A DNA stretch of 64,000 nt from Phoenix dactylifera. Taxonomy: Eukaryota; Streptophyta; Magnoliopsida; Arecales; Arecaceae. The notes below the pieces were generated by a model. That model was not told where the DNA came from. It did no database searches and saw only the letters and a program-made list of their open reading frames with translations. Below, one piece after another: positions 35,812 through 44,400 of the stretch (the stretch's first letter is position 1; each line of letters starts with the position of its first letter). The stretch is taken from NCBI RefSeq assembly GCF_009389715.1, contig NW_024067841.1:310001-374000 (forward strand), written 5' to 3'. A program made the position numbers and the translations under genes.

Positions 35812-36559
35812 ACAACACAGAACAAAGCATCTAATATTCAATAATACCCATTTCTTGGCCCCCCTACAATACCTCCAAGCTACCCCCTACAAGCAATGTG
35901 CTGTACTAATTTTATAACCAATTCAAGAATGTGCTCTACATGTACATACCTAGATCGGAGAACAGAACAAAGCACATAATATTCAAGAATACCCATTTCT
36001 TGGCCTCCCTACAATACTTCCAACCTATCCCCTACATACCACCTGTCCGGAATCGGTTATAAAAGCATTTTCTTGTTAATCTACTAGAGATTTCTTCAAT
36101 CAGCACGAAATCCATGAAACCTTCTGTCCGATCAATTTCAAACAAGATAACAAATTGTGACCCCGAATATTGCGAAGAAGGAAGAAGACGAGGGAATTTC
36201 TTACGCGAGGAGTCGAGAAGAAGAAACCTCGATTTGGGAGTGTCCACAACCACAATATTGTTGTGCTGGCTCGTCATACAAGTGAGGACCGAGTAGGAAG
36301 AGTCGTCATCCCCCTCCGGCGTCGCCGACGGCGAATTTTCCGTCTCTGCAGCCTCCGCCTGGGCGTCGCGGGCGTCGCGGGCGTCGTGGAGGGCTCTGGG
36401 AGGGCAAGAAAGGGAAGGGAGCGAGAATCGTACCCTCGGCCGGGATTTCCGCCGCATGGCTTCGAATGCATGGAACCGGCGGCGAAATTTATTGCCCCCT
36501 CGAGGCTCGACGCCGAGAGAAGAGAGAGGCCTTGTCGCCACCGCTATCGTCGTCGCCAT
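8773..36559 (-). CDS. SAM-dependent methyltransferase, spermidine-synthase-like fold
   Basis: Eight exons joined on the minus strand (36559-36205, 34559-34507, 32919-32860, 32739-32662, 31245-31116, 30794-30742, 10167-9985, 8922-8773) give 1062 bases and 353 residues with no frame break; all introns are GT-AG. Exons 2-5 and 7 end at clean phases that match the next exon. Residues 1-85 are a low-complexity, Arg- and Ala-rich leader, possibly a plastid transit peptide. The catalytic domain carries NIHSML, DQIWTGSYWDEF, motif I ILGLGGGTAA (about 153-162), the acidic strand-2 motif EGWEIDEI (175-182), IGDAL, GIIVDLF (226-232) and LMPHGRIMVNCGG. It ends LPDLDAWS and VRQWRP. Plant homologues are annotated only as SAM-dependent methyltransferase superfamily; substrate unknown. 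Intron 6 is about 20.6 kb and holds two nested retrotransposons. Polyamine synthase activity is not claimed. Confidence 0.9.
8923..9984 (-). other. intron 7 of the methyltransferase gene
   Basis: Runs from donor GTATAT at 9984 to the acceptor at 8923. It is AT-rich with a poly-T/A run near 9160-9172. Short open frames inside show no similarity to known proteins. Confidence 0.75.
9985..10167 (-). CDS. methyltransferase exon 7
   Basis: 183 bases after CATGACAG and before GTATAT. Encodes VETWLEIERKLMPHG, RIMVNCGGAHSE, and ends KALCKAFPGK. Phase 0 at both ends fits exons 6 and 8, the main evidence that the giant intron is real. Confidence 0.88.
11650..11654. repeat. target-site duplication GATCA, left of the gypsy element
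   Basis: GATCA directly precedes TGTAATAACC, the first bases of the outer LTR, and is repeated at 27826-27830. Five bases is the usual length for LTR retrotransposon insertion. Confidence 0.85.
11914..11955 (+). repeat. (GAA)n microsatellite inside the gypsy 5' LTR
   Basis: About 14 GAA/AGA units. The 3' LTR has a much shorter tract near 25366-25388, so length changed after insertion. Confidence 0.85.
13912..13916. repeat. target-site duplication AGGTG, left of the copia element
   Basis: AGGTG directly precedes TGAGGATGAT and recurs at 23434-23438 after the 3' LTR. The unoccupied site is preserved in the gypsy 3' LTR near 27340 as GGCAGGTG followed by TTGTATAGAG, which confirms the boundaries. 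Confidence 0.92.
14099..14700. repeat. array of ~20 GGGTCGACCC-type palindromes in the copia 5' LTR
   Basis: The core TCGACCCAA recurs about every 20-50 bases, either as a full palindrome (TTGGGTCGACCCAA) or half-site forms (TTGAGTCGACCCAA, GAGCTGACCCAA). Three 52-bp units in a row, each holding one GAGCTGACCC and one GGGTCGACCC, lie at about 14510-14695. Clustered palindromes upstream of the TATA box have been described for Sirevirus LTRs, where a regulatory role is suspected. Long minus-strand frames here are by-products of the repeat. Confidence 0.85.
14750..14755 (+). promoter_or_regulatory. TATA box of the copia 5' LTR
   Basis: TATAAA inside CGGCTATAAACGGC, just after the palindrome array and some 370 bases before the hairpin array. 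The 3' LTR has the same box at 22656-22661. Position fits the U3/R junction, but no transcript start was checked. Confidence 0.55.
15122..15320 (+). repeat. six-hairpin array with shared loop in the copia 5' LTR
   Basis: Six units follow each other, each with a short stem, a loop close to GAGCCCGTAAA, and the opposite stem arm. Stems differ yet still pair: GTTGG/CCAAC, ATTGGT/ACCAAT, GTTGGT/ACCAAC (twice), TTTGGT/ACCAAA and TTGGATTGT/ACAATCCAA. Downstream of the TATA box, it should lie in the transcribed leader or tail of the element RNA. Function is not known to me. Confidence 0.75.
15529..15541 (+). other. copia primer-binding site (initiator Met tRNA)
   Basis: TGGTATCAGAGCA begins two bases after the 5' LTR and is complementary to the 3' end of plant initiator-Met tRNA, the usual primer of copia elements. 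Confidence 0.9.
15590..15890 (+). pseudogene. copia Gag, N-terminal fragment
   Basis: Starts MTTQVGCSM and contains PPLFNGINYTHWKARM, the typical start of copia Gag, then YDLWSIIVNG and AKEI. After AKEI a small deletion shifts the frame, and the rest of the central Gag domain is missing. The following Gag text continues in another frame from about 15871. Confidence 0.8.
15871..16662 (+). pseudogene. copia Gag, coiled-coil C-terminal fragment
   Basis: 263 codons. An acidic stretch (EFETSSEEEEQQTEIEDLCF) leads into FTFDELHDAF and a long Asn/Lys/Glu/Leu heptad region, a probable coiled coil, then AVFDKSRLGW and two IWVPKGT/AWVPK-type repeats near the end, as in Sirevirus Gag. The zinc-knuckle position reads YFKHKKIGHKNFIY, so all three expected cysteines are gone while one His remains. 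The frame itself is open. Confidence 0.75.
16663..20525 (+). other. AT-rich non-coding spacer replacing copia pol
   Basis: About 3.9 kb with no frame above 60 codons and no protease, integrase or reverse transcriptase motif on either strand. Degenerate repeats occur: CATTGAGCATAAT-like text near 17008 and 17325, and two related ~100-base blocks at 19962-20060 and 20436-20535. A 20-base direct repeat of GGGAGGCTAGTGGTAGTACC lies at 18694 and 18768. The layout recalls large retrotransposon derivatives. Confidence 0.7.
20526..20708 (+). pseudogene. copia RNase H, C-terminal tail
   Basis: 61 codons including the stop. Contains KAKHIEIRYHFIRDHV, then TEKQLADIFTKPLNEDRF and RELGICDPFY before TGA, the classic end of copia Pol. 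Everything upstream in pol is missing. Confidence 0.88.
20898..21200 (+). pseudogene. short frame downstream of pol, possible env-like ORF remnant
   Basis: Starts within a small cluster of the same GGGTCGACCC-type motifs seen in the LTR. An internal ATG at 21096 gives MGPKRAVAKRSGRVSRIQ, a short basic peptide. Some Sireviruses carry an env-like frame here; I see no signal peptide or membrane segment, so this is only positional. Confidence 0.35.
21201..21926 (+). other. copia 3' internal region with repeated polypurine tracts
   Basis: AGGGGGAG-type tracts occur at about 21458, 21484, 21574, 21751, 21797 and 21915, and two earlier ones at 19701 and 19778. The last, AAAAAGGGGGAGAT at 21914-21926, directly abuts the 3' LTR and is the presumed plus-strand primer. 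Repeated polypurine tracts are a reported Sirevirus trait. Confidence 0.75.
21927..23433 (+). repeat. copia 3' LTR (1507 bp)
   Basis: Copy of 13917-15526, with one 52-bp unit where the 5' LTR has three, and scattered substitutions. It carries its own palindrome array, TATA box (22656) and hairpin array (23029-23227). One stem base pair of the third hairpin is lost here (ATTGGT against ACCAAC). Confidence 0.92.
23434..23438. repeat. target-site duplication AGGTG, right of the copia element
   Basis: Follows the terminal ACA of the 3' LTR and matches 13912-13916. The gypsy LTR resumes directly after it. Confidence 0.92.
23439..23920 (+). repeat. gypsy 5' LTR, right part
   Basis: Continues the LTR broken at 13916 and matches 27344-27825 of the 3' LTR. 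Ends GGTCGTGACA. Confidence 0.9.
23925..23940 (+). other. gypsy primer-binding site
   Basis: TGGTATCAGAACAAAG begins four bases after the LTR end. It resembles the Met-tRNA primer site with one or two changes. Confidence 0.65.
24001..25041 (+). pseudogene. gypsy integrase core and chromodomain-like tail, with one in-frame stop
   Basis: The frame opens at MDFVVGLPRTQKG and shows the DD35E catalytic residues: D in WVIVDRLTK, D in ISDRGSQF, and E in DGQSERTIQ with 35 residues between the last two. AYNNSYHSTIGMAPYEALYGR follows. A TAG at 24547-24549 interrupts it, then the same frame continues to 25041 with YVHPIFHVSMLRKYVPDP and a chromodomain-like segment around LQWHRHNVEECTWESE ending KYPHLFE. 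The zinc-binding HHCC part and all pol domains upstream are missing. It is a chromovirus integrase relic. Confidence 0.9.
25083..25095 (+). other. gypsy polypurine tract
   Basis: TAAGGGGGGGAGG-like purine run directly before the 3' LTR, the expected plus-strand primer. Confidence 0.8.
25096..27825 (+). repeat. gypsy 3' LTR (2730 bp)
   Basis: Uninterrupted LTR, TGTAATAACC to GTGACA. It preserves the empty copia insertion site near 27340. Contains one GGGTCGACCC palindrome at 25872-25881 and a 90-codon frame at 25596-25868 that also exists in the other LTR. Confidence 0.92.
27826..27830. repeat. target-site duplication GATCA, right of the gypsy element
   Basis: Matches 11650-11654 and closes the outer element. 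Confidence 0.85.
27831..29825. other. intronic sequence without a recognised gene
   Basis: Open frames of up to 117 codons (for example 29329-29682) show no family motif I recognise and read differently in overlapping frames. An A-run lies at 29257-29269. It may hold old transposon fragments. Confidence 0.4.
29826..30070. repeat. tandem duplication, unit about 122 bp
   Basis: Two adjacent copies share CTGACCATAT, GGCCTC.AGAAGCCAA, TCTTCTGGTGTGGGCAAGG and GGACAGCTTGTCTCTGGGAT. They differ at roughly one base in ten. Confidence 0.8.
30061..30480. repeat. tandem duplication, unit about 215 bp
   Basis: Segments 30061-30254 and 30276-30480 share TTTAGAAGATTAA.CAGTTGAG, CTTTATGCTGTAAC.ACAGG and TTCCTTTCCCT. 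More diverged than the preceding pair, so probably older. Confidence 0.65.
30742..30794 (-). CDS. methyltransferase exon 6
   Basis: 53 bases after AATACAG and before GTTTGT. Encodes GIIVDLFSDGKILPQLKE, the core strand and loop. The next exon is about 20.6 kb away on the map. Confidence 0.86.
31116..31245 (-). CDS. methyltransferase exon 5
   Basis: 130 bases after TTGGTAG and before GTACTC. Encodes LIDMAREYFGLSELEK, then SVHIGDALSES, the motif that usually contacts the adenine. Confidence 0.88.
32662..32739 (-). CDS. methyltransferase exon 4
   Basis: 78 bases after TTTTCCAG and before GTAAGG. Encodes GGGTAAHLLLKLWP and EGWEIDEI, completing motif I and the acidic residue expected to bind the SAM ribose. 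Confidence 0.88.
32860..32919 (-). CDS. methyltransferase exon 3
   Basis: 60 bases after TTTTGCAG and before GTAATT. Encodes DEFASLPAIVPQGPIAILGL, leading into the SAM-binding glycine loop. Confidence 0.87.
33743..33782. repeat. T15-G16 homopolymer tract in intron 2
   Basis: A run of T is followed by 16 G, then CGGGTGGGG. The G-rich plus strand could form a quadruplex; the host gene is transcribed from the minus strand, where it reads C-rich. Such tracts are prone to sequencing error. Confidence 0.85.
34045..34230. mobile_element. short inverted-repeat element (186 bp), MITE-like
   Basis: Starts AAGGTATGCC and ends GGCATACCTT, a perfect 10-base terminal inverted repeat. The interior is rich in CGGTAC/GTACCG-type short palindromes. 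No target duplication is evident at the ends. Similar GGTATGGTAT/CGATATGG text at about 51190-51345 suggests a related dispersed repeat. It sits in intron 2 of the methyltransferase gene. Confidence 0.55.
34507..34559 (-). CDS. methyltransferase exon 2
   Basis: 53 bases after ATACAG and before GTATGA. Encodes the conserved block ending DQIWTGSYW. Too short to be seen as an ORF, but phase and motif fit both neighbours. Confidence 0.85.
35690..36040. repeat. tandem duplication in intron 1, unit about 145-215 bp
   Basis: TTATAACCAATTCAAGAATGTGC occurs near 35698 and 35911. ACAGAACAAAGCA, ATACCCATTTCTTGGCC and CCTACAATAC recur near 35815 and 35959. One copy holds the AT/AG microsatellite. Smaller GAACATGCTATA and TTAATGGGAATATA repeats lie just before (35573-35670). 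The right copy ends next to the alternative donor at 36040. Confidence 0.65.
35749..35809. repeat. (AT)n(AG)n compound microsatellite
   Basis: About 15 AT units run straight into about 15 AG units. It lies in intron 1 of the methyltransferase gene. Confidence 0.95.
36205..36559 (-). CDS. methyltransferase exon 1
   Basis: Starts MATTIAVATRPLSS and ends LLLDSS plus one base at the strong donor C|GTAAGA. Joining here gives DSSHNIHSML, the expected family context. The frame stays open for 55 more codons into the intron, to a second donor at 36040|36039. GC-rich DARDARDAQAE coding repeats lie near residue 60. Confidence 0.85.
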
Positions 36560-39500
36560 TCTCTCCCCCTCTCTCTCCCTCTTTCAAGAACCGCTGCTGC
36601 GGCGGGGTTCGAAATATCTTTATCTTCGAATTGTTTGGTCTTTTCGACCGACGGTGGCTAGCTGGCAAGGTCTTCATAACGCCGTCAATAGTTCTAAAAT
36701 TATTATGGGAAAAAGTTTAATATTTATAAATATTTTTTGAAACCTAGCTTTTAGATTATGACAACTTAGCTTTTAGATTACGACAACGAGGGATACCACC
36801 ACTTAAAATAGCTTAAGGCACCAAAAGTGGTTATTTCGTTCTAGAAACTCATAAATAATGTTAAACTTTGAACAAAGAGAGTCGGCTTTAAATAGTTTAA
36901 GAATATTTGGTTAGCAGAGTTTTTGGCGACCAAAAAATATTTTTTAACTCTTCAAAAATATTTTTAGATAGAATAAAAATATTTAATAAAAAAATTGAAA
37001 TGTTCTAATTTTGCTAAAAAGTTGAAAACAGAAGAATCTACAAATTAGCGTGTCTTCAAAAAAGTACTTTTAGCATGCATCCAAAAATAATTTTATATTT
37101 AAAAAAATTAAAGTAAAATACTCATGATAAAATTATATAATTACAGAAAGTGTCTCTTTATATCATAATGCATGAAGAAAGACATCCGCATGAGTCCGAC
37201 AAATAAAAAATTCTAATCGGTCTTGACTTTCTTTTTTGCCACATAATGAAAATATTATTTTTTTCTTTATTTATTTATGTATCATTCTGAAAAAAAAATA
37301 TTGAAAAGAAAACAGCCATATAATCTCATTTTTGCAAGTTTAATTATGTGCCTCTATATTAAAATCTTCTTTTAGGAACTGATAAATAATATTAAACTCT
37401 GAACAAGGGTAGTACTTGAAAGGCCCATCAAGATTTGAGACCACAAAATATAATGCAATTATAATGGTAAGAACCTACATATTGTACTGCTGCTGTTACA
37501 AGTTATTATACATGTTCGTTACATAATGGAGGTGCTCTAAGACTATTATAATCAATTTAATTTGATTAACAATTAGTATTGTTAGTCTGTGTAGATTGTA
37601 TTGCTTAATGAAATCATTACGGTGATAGAATTAGTATAGTTTGAACTAATTTTGTGCAGTTATAACATCAAGCAATGCATGAGCACATGACCCACCCCTC
37701 TCGTGTAATTATCCTACCCTCTTGGATCACCGTGGCCTCTTTGGTGCGATTACATGCGGAGTCCACTTCGGATGATCACATATGGGGCCCATTTGTCAAT
37801 AAAAAATTACGATTTTTGTGCTATCATGCGCCCTTGTGAAAAAATGAACTTCACAAGTAAAGTGCTGGAAAATTTGGTTGTACAATGGAATAGATAATAT
37901 CTTAAATACCATTATCTAATCAATTTTTTTAATTATATTTTAGTTGTGTTTTAATAGTCACTCCTTTGGATGACATAATGCTATGTAAAATTTATAATAA
38001 AATAAAAAACATATTTAAATATTTTTTAACATAATGAATGATAATAGTGATGATGACAATACATGTTTTAGAAACTTGCAGAAAAAAAATACTATTATCA
38101 TTATTAATAATGATGGTCATGACATGTAAGAAAATTATTGTTTATAACATATAATATAGTCCAAAACATAATTGAAATCTCAATAGCATTCTATGATGGT
38201 TGTAATAATATAATAAAGATTGTCATCTAACAAATTGATAACTACTTTAGTTGTTTTTGATATAAAATTATCCTATCACAATTTTGAAAACTAATTTAAT
38301 GCAATTCAAACCTCGATAACCAATATCTTTTGTGCCATTCTGTCCAAATAAGTTTGCCTATTAATTGATCAATATTTGAACAAGAACTTGTCAAATATTT
38401 TGATTCATACTAGTTGAAGATTTAATAAACCTAGTCATTGTGCATAATTATTCATCACTCTGTATAGAAGGATTTAAGTTATATTTTTCATTATCTTTTT
38501 GTGATAGTTGAGTCCCTTAATAATTTGTCACAATATTTATAATTTTAACTAATTAATGGTTGCATGACTAAATTTTGAAATCAAGAATAAAAAGAGTTGG
38601 ATTATCAATAAGAGAAGTGGTGTGATAACTTTTTTACATACAAAATCTTATATAAACTGTAAAGTGTACTGTGATAATACTTTGAAAACAGTATATAGCC
38701 CAATAATTAGACAAGACCAGCAAATCATTTACTAGCTTGATTGCATACTCTGGCTAATATTTCTGAGTAACATATCTATCCTAGCTTCGCTTCTTGAACA
38801 TCCCTTTTGATGAAAAATTTGTGTCATAATGGAAGTTTGTATTGAGTAAATGGAAAGACTTGTACACACCTCTATCAGACATGTCTGAATCTAACTATAT
38901 TACTTCTAAAATAAGTGGTCCAAGATTTCATATTTACTATTTGAGGAAAATATCTAACAAGTTATTGCAATCACAAATTGAACTTGCTGAAAGAAGAAAG
39001 GAATCGTGATATTCGTTGGAATATCCTTTCATGTGAAAAGAACGTATATTTTCACTACATTTTATCGCTTGTTTCAATCCGACAACAATTTTATAACAAA
39101 AGTTCTTCCAATAGGGCCTATATTTTCTAGCGTCGAGTGCTTATTGAGGATTTTCATGCGAAGATAGTATATCAATATTCTTCTCCTAAAAAGCAGTCTA
39201 CTGCATTACTTCTAACCTTTTTGAAAAATAGCATAAAAGTCTAATAACAAGGTACACCAACAACTGATCAAAAGCGACAACATGAATGCACGCACCATCA
39301 AATTGCACGTTACCATGAACTGGCATCATCCTTTCACTTAACAAAGTGGAAATCCTAATGTTAACCACCCAGAGATTTAAATATTTTTCAAATAACAATT
39401 TAGCACCAAGAATTGTTCATCATATTTAACCCATATATGGTTTCCTCTTTCATCTAACTTTTTACTGAAAGGATCCATACGTAGATATCTAGAACATATA

Positions 39501-40440
39501 TACATACATATTTGTATCACTAAAATATGGTTCTTATTCAGATATGTTTATTTTGAATATAAAGTAATATGGTTCTTATTCTTCAAATCAAAGAACTGGA
39601 TCCTGTGGGTCCAAACAACGGATAAAATGCTAAATCCACTTCCAAACTGATGCCTCGTGGTTGGGTGGTAGCAGATCAAACATTGGAACACGATTCCAGG
39701 CATCAGAACACGGACTCGATGAAATGAAAACAAATAGCTACAGCGGTCGGTTTAATTCCGTCGCACGGGACCCAGCATCCACAGTGATTACCCAATTTGC
39801 AAGTCGTCCGAGTCCGCTTTGTCCTTTCCACCCCACGAGCACTACAGCACCGCCATGCCAATTCCTCCCACCTCAACCACCACGGTGATGATTTGGAATT
39901 CCGACTACGGTTACCACCCCGTTATTTTGCACGCTGAGCATATGTATAGAGAGAATAATGAATTAGGTGATCTCATATGTGGTCGATTATTATTATTTTT
40001 TTTTTTTGCTGAAGAAAAAGAAAATGAAGGAGGAAGGGACAAGCCCACCCCACGTAGCAGCTCCCACTCCACCAGGAGAATGTTCGATGCGGGTAGAAAT
40101 GACCGTATGTTGAGCATCAAGGCCGGTTTTACTTATACCCTCTCCATCCGTGGATCAGGCTCGGTTATCCCTCTGAGCTCCGGCACGAATACCACGTGTG
40201 AGTACATCACACTTGTCACCACTCTACAATTTAATCGATGCCCGTGCGTTGCAAACTCGAAACCACTTGATTGGAAGTAAGGCCACGCTCCTACTAGGCT
40301 ACTATCTCAGTGGTTGTGGAGCTTGTGGTCAATTACTTTAGGAGACTATATTGGTGGAAGAAAAAAATTTATTTCAAGCATTTCAAGACTTGTTAATTTT
40401 TGTTTTTTTTAACATATATATATTAGAAATATTAGAAGTG
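36560..40440. other. intergenic spacer between the methyltransferase and OFP genes
   Basis: The first ~100 bases (36560-36680) are the GC-richer 5' flank of the methyltransferase gene and probably hold its promoter and 5' UTR. The rest is very AT-rich. A GC-richer patch at 39650-40260 has open frames up to 153 codons, but none resembles a known protein. No RNA gene was recognised. Confidence 0.5.
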
Positions 40441-40455
40441 TACCAATCATTTGTC

Positions 40456-40566
40456 CCCGCCCCCGCCCCCCCCCCCCCCAAAAAAAAAAAAAAAAAACTT
40501 CCATAATTTTCGGTATTGCATCTTAGAATATACACACACACACACACACAAAAAAAAAAAAAAAAA
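40456..40566. repeat. low-complexity cluster: C-tract, A-tracts and (CA)n
   Basis: CCCCGCCCCCG leads into 14 C and 18 A (40466-40497), then a CA repeat and a second A-run (40531-40566). It lies just beyond the 3' end of the OFP gene. Confidence 0.9.
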
Positions 40567-40648
40567 TTAAAACCAAGAATCATAACATTGATAGCAAGTT
40601 CCATCTACAATTCATCCATGGCAGAAGAAGAGAAGCAGAGAATGATTA

Positions 40649-41308
40649 TTAGAAGTGGCGAGGTTGGGAGAAAACGGAGTAGGTGGGGCGGAGGAGGAGA
40701 TCGGGGGTGTTCTCGTAGCCGGAGAAGACCTCCTCCCAGATCTCGGCGAAGGCTCGGAGGATGAGGTCGTGGTGGCAGGGAGAATTGAGCGAGAGGAAAC
40801 GGCGGAGGAGCTCCCGCAGCTCCTCCCCGTCAACGATCTCCTTCTCTACGATCATCTGCAGCATCGACCTTCTAAAATCCCCCAATGGGTCCGCCGATTC
40901 CTTCACCACCGCCACGCTCTCCTCTATTCTTCTTCCTCCTTCGCTGCTGCTCCTTCGATGATGATGATGATGATGATGCGGCCTTCGCCGCTTCTCTTCT
41001 TCGCCTGGTGGAGGAGGAAGAGGAGTCGTCCTCTTCCCCCAGGCCATAACGTTCTCCTCCAGCTCGTTGAGCTGGCGCAGAAGCCCGGAGAATCTCGGCG
41101 TGCTCGCCGAGCTATCGGGTTTCTCCCCCACCTCCTCCCAGCAAGAGGAGGTGGAGGAGAAGGGGGAGGTCAGGGTCAGGGTGTCCGCCGACGATGGACC
41201 CCTGACCCTGCGAGGGGCGTCGGATGCCGACACCGATTTGGAGTCCTTGCACCCACAGCCGAGGCCGAAAAGAGAGCTGCTCCTCCTCCTCCTCGTACCG
41301 GGAGACAT
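40649..41308 (-). CDS. OVATE family protein (OFP), putative transcriptional repressor
   Basis: One uninterrupted frame of 219 codons. The N-terminus has a basic RRRRSSS run, then LFGLGCGCKDSKSVS, a signature of one OFP subgroup. The middle is low complexity with Pro and Glu runs and seven His in a row. The C-terminal OVATE domain lies at about 137-197: DPLGDFRRSMLQMIVEKEI, then LRELLRRFLSLNSP and ILRAFAEIWEEVFSG. OFPs act in the nucleus as repressors, often with KNOX/BELL homeodomain proteins, and affect organ shape and secondary wall growth. A single exon is usual for the family. Nearest paralogues are probably in the OFP6/OFP8 group, from memory only. No clear C-terminal EAR-type LxLxL motif is seen. 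Confidence 0.92.
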   Translation of the reverse strand: MSPGTRRRRSSSLFGLGCGCKDSKSVSASDAPRRVRGPSSADTLTLTSPFSSTSSCWEEVGEKPDSSASTPRFSGLLRQLNELEENVMAWGKRTTPLPPPPGEEEKRRRPHHHHHHHRRSSSEGGRRIEESVAVVKESADPLGDFRRSMLQMIVEKEIVDGEELRELLRRFLSLNSPCHHDLILRAFAEIWEEVFSGYENTPDLLLRPTYSVFSQPRHF

Positions 41309-41480
41309 TTTCTCTCCCAGATCTACTCCGACGGCCGATTAATGTGCTCGATTAAATGACAAGCTGGGAGAAAACGGGGAGTTACCAAATGGCCCCCTCT
41401 CTCTCTCTCTACTTAGCGTTTCTAATGCTGTTCCATATATTCTCCTCCCTCGTCGTCCGCCGAGATGGACCCTTCTCTTC
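41309..41480 (-). promoter_or_regulatory. 5' flank of the OFP gene
   Basis: Upstream of the start codon on the minus strand. It contains a GA-rich run (CTCTCTCTCTCTCT on the plus strand near 41397-41411), common in plant 5' leaders. No TATA box was fixed. Confidence 0.3.
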
Positions 41481-44400
41481 GAGCTGTAATATTTGTTACT
41501 GATGGGGGGTCTCCACGGTTCCAAAGGTGCACCTTATTCTTTCGATTATAATTTTTTTTACGTTCTTCTTTGTTTGGTTCGATTGTTTTCTTTTAATAGG
41601 TTTGGTGATGATAAATTATGGACAAGTTGGGAATATACCTTCTTGTTTAGGGATTACTGTCACCATCGTGGGCTCCATATATTGTTTGATTCGATCTTTG
41701 GTTTTCTTGGTTTATTTGGCTGCATGGAGAATAGTTTATGATAGGAATTCGGGTCTGCATCTTCGACGGATAAAAATTGTGGAGTCGTTTAATTTTTATG
41801 AGTAAGCTTGGCAAAAATAAAAAGAGAGAAAAAAGGAGAAGAGATATAGAGGAAGAGAGAGAGACGCTGGTGGAAGGCCGATGGAGGCTATGACCATGCC
41901 TTTTGTAGCCTCCGCCGGTTTTTTTTTTTTTTTTTTTGCTCCGGCAACAAATTTTATTTTTATTATCGAACCATACCAATGGGCTATCAGAATGGTTGGA
42001 ATCGTTCAATTTGCAACGATTCCGCCATCCTTGTTTACGGGAGCCAAGCCGTATGGTTTAATTTTATTCGGATGTGATGTCCGAAGTCCCTCGTTCCCAC
42101 TTTCTAAGGAAGAATCAGTAAAAGGAAGAGACTTTTCATGTGGGAAACTGGATGGGGAAAGTTGACTGCAACCGGACATGAGATTTTTTTTTTTTTTTGG
42201 GTACAATTTAGGATGGGATGTTAGAAATTCGATGCAACGAACAGAATGAAGAAATTCATAAGTTTATTGTTTCTTGCGATGTTCCGCACAATTTTTTTTT
42301 TCCCCACAAATTCTCATAGTCAAACTTCCTTGGATGATGTCCAGGGTGCAGCTGGAAGAGATCTTTAACTAGCCTTGACCAAATCCAAGGGGACTTCATC
42401 ACCATGCTTCCGTCTTGAAAAAGAAAGAGAGGCAAAGATCAATGGATGAGAGATCTAATTGATCAAATGATGAGACTACTGATTACCTGAAACTATGAGA
42501 TGAATTGCTTGCACCCTAATAATTGTCTCATGGATCTCAATACCTGCATCATCTAATTTGAAGAAAAAAAAAATTAACTTGATTCTATCGCTCAATCCCA
42601 GAATTAGATGATTATGGAACGGAGTGATGCTCATCTAAAAGGACTATATAGATGTTAAGCATTATGGAATATTCGAAAAACATCTTCGGAAGGTAGAAAT
42701 AATATATGATCTCAATTAAGCTCAAAATAATCATAAATCTGTCAAAATATATGGAAATGTGTCATCTATCCAGATAGGCCTACAGAACTGCTGCTGGTCC
42801 CCTCTAATTTAGGAATACATTCCTTCTCCAATCAATTCTCTACTTTATATCACTCAAACAAAAAGTACAAGTCATGTTATGTTTTCACAAAAAGAATTGG
42901 TATATTCAAAATTTAAAATGCACTGACACTGTACACCTGCATCACATCCATGCATGGAGGCCCACCAGAGGCTGTTCTTCAAATGATTCAGATCAACTGA
43001 TACAAAGTAAATGCATCCGAGATGCCAATGGAAGTCACTGCAAACTTTAGTCCAGCAAAACCATAAGAACTGGAACCTAATATTGCGGCGGTAATCGGTC
43101 GGAGTGTCGCAGGCCGGCAAGCAGCCGGCTTTGTATGATATCAAATCCATTTCTGAGATGATTAAACTAGACCTGCTGCTGGTAAACAAAGTGATCCGGT
43201 CGGCAGTTTTGCCCTCTTTTGGTGTCACTATGGGACCCTCTTAGGGTGAGGCCGGCATAGCATATTACCATACCATGAGACATGAGCGGCGGATGGTTGG
43301 GTGTCCCTTATACTCACCTTCCACCTTATTATTATACTAATGTAACTAGTGATCTGATTGATAAAAGAAAGACCAAATCCTCCCCCTTTCCTTCCTGAGG
43401 AGATTTGAGAATGTGGGGTTTGTTTTACATATTGTCCTCTTCTATAAAGGACGATGATATCTAATGCTAAGATATATAGGGCAGTTGGAACATTCGATTT
43501 TCTAATCTGTCATCCATGATCTTCTCTCTCCCTAGAATGCAAGCAACAAGGAAAGTTTGAGGCCGGTCGGAGGGCTGTTTGTGACGTTTCTAGCATTAGC
43601 AATTATTGTTGACCTGGCTAACTCTTGATGGGAGGGGTGGCAATGGATCATGTCAAGTTGGGATCAGATTGGGATGGGGCATGGATACCTAGGAAAAATT
43701 TTCAATCCAAACCAGATTTGTTCACTAAATACAAAAGAAATCAAAATATGAACCTGAATTCTTTTTTTATCGAACAGATAACACGAACCGAAGTGCATAT
43801 TAATTATTAGACCAGTTTGACATCGGTAACCTAATTATCTTAGGTCGGATTAGTGTTTGGTTGATAGTTGAAGTTATGGATAGTCGGACCTAAAATCTTT
43901 TAACCTTTTTCCTTGTATTTCTTAAACAAATCTTATATAGGTAATGTCATTGTCTTTTTTTTTTGCCTTGATAGAAAATGATCATACATAATGAGCTAGA
44001 TAACAAGGATAGCCTTTTTCCAAATACCTGTTATTTGATACAATTGCCAAAAATTTATCAACTTCCGATCTCTATTCCTAAGCCCTCAAAACTTTAACCT
44101 ATGTCTCTTGTACTGTTAAATAAATCTTATACATAATAAATCTTATTCATCTTGATCAGATCATTAAATAAGTCAAAACAAGATTAAATGGACGATGGCT
44201 TGGAATCTGAACCCATCCTTTTAATAAAGAAACTAATCGTATCAATTACATAAATATATTTATGCCAAAACTAGACTTATAGTCTTATCCCACCGGCCAT
44301 TGAGAACTTTTGGGCCATGGAATGTTTTAGTTTGTGCAGTGGTTGTTTAGTTTGAACTGGATGATCGGATGGCAGATGCCGTAACCCAAGGGCCTCGTCC

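Noticed and set aside
36032..36204. In-frame extension of methyltransferase exon 1 as part of the main protein
   Set aside because: A strong donor at 36205 gives the expected family junction. The extension is kept only as a possible alternative isoform.
39650..39710. tRNA-like start (GCCTCGTGGTTGGGTGGTAGC)
   Set aside because: No B-box or cloverleaf partner follows.
40655..41359. 234-codon plus-strand frame opposite the OFP gene
   Set aside because: Antisense shadow of the GC-rich OFP coding sequence; the minus strand carries the OVATE domain.
42872..43228. 118-codon minus frame
   Set aside because: No signal of a known family, no splice or promoter context.
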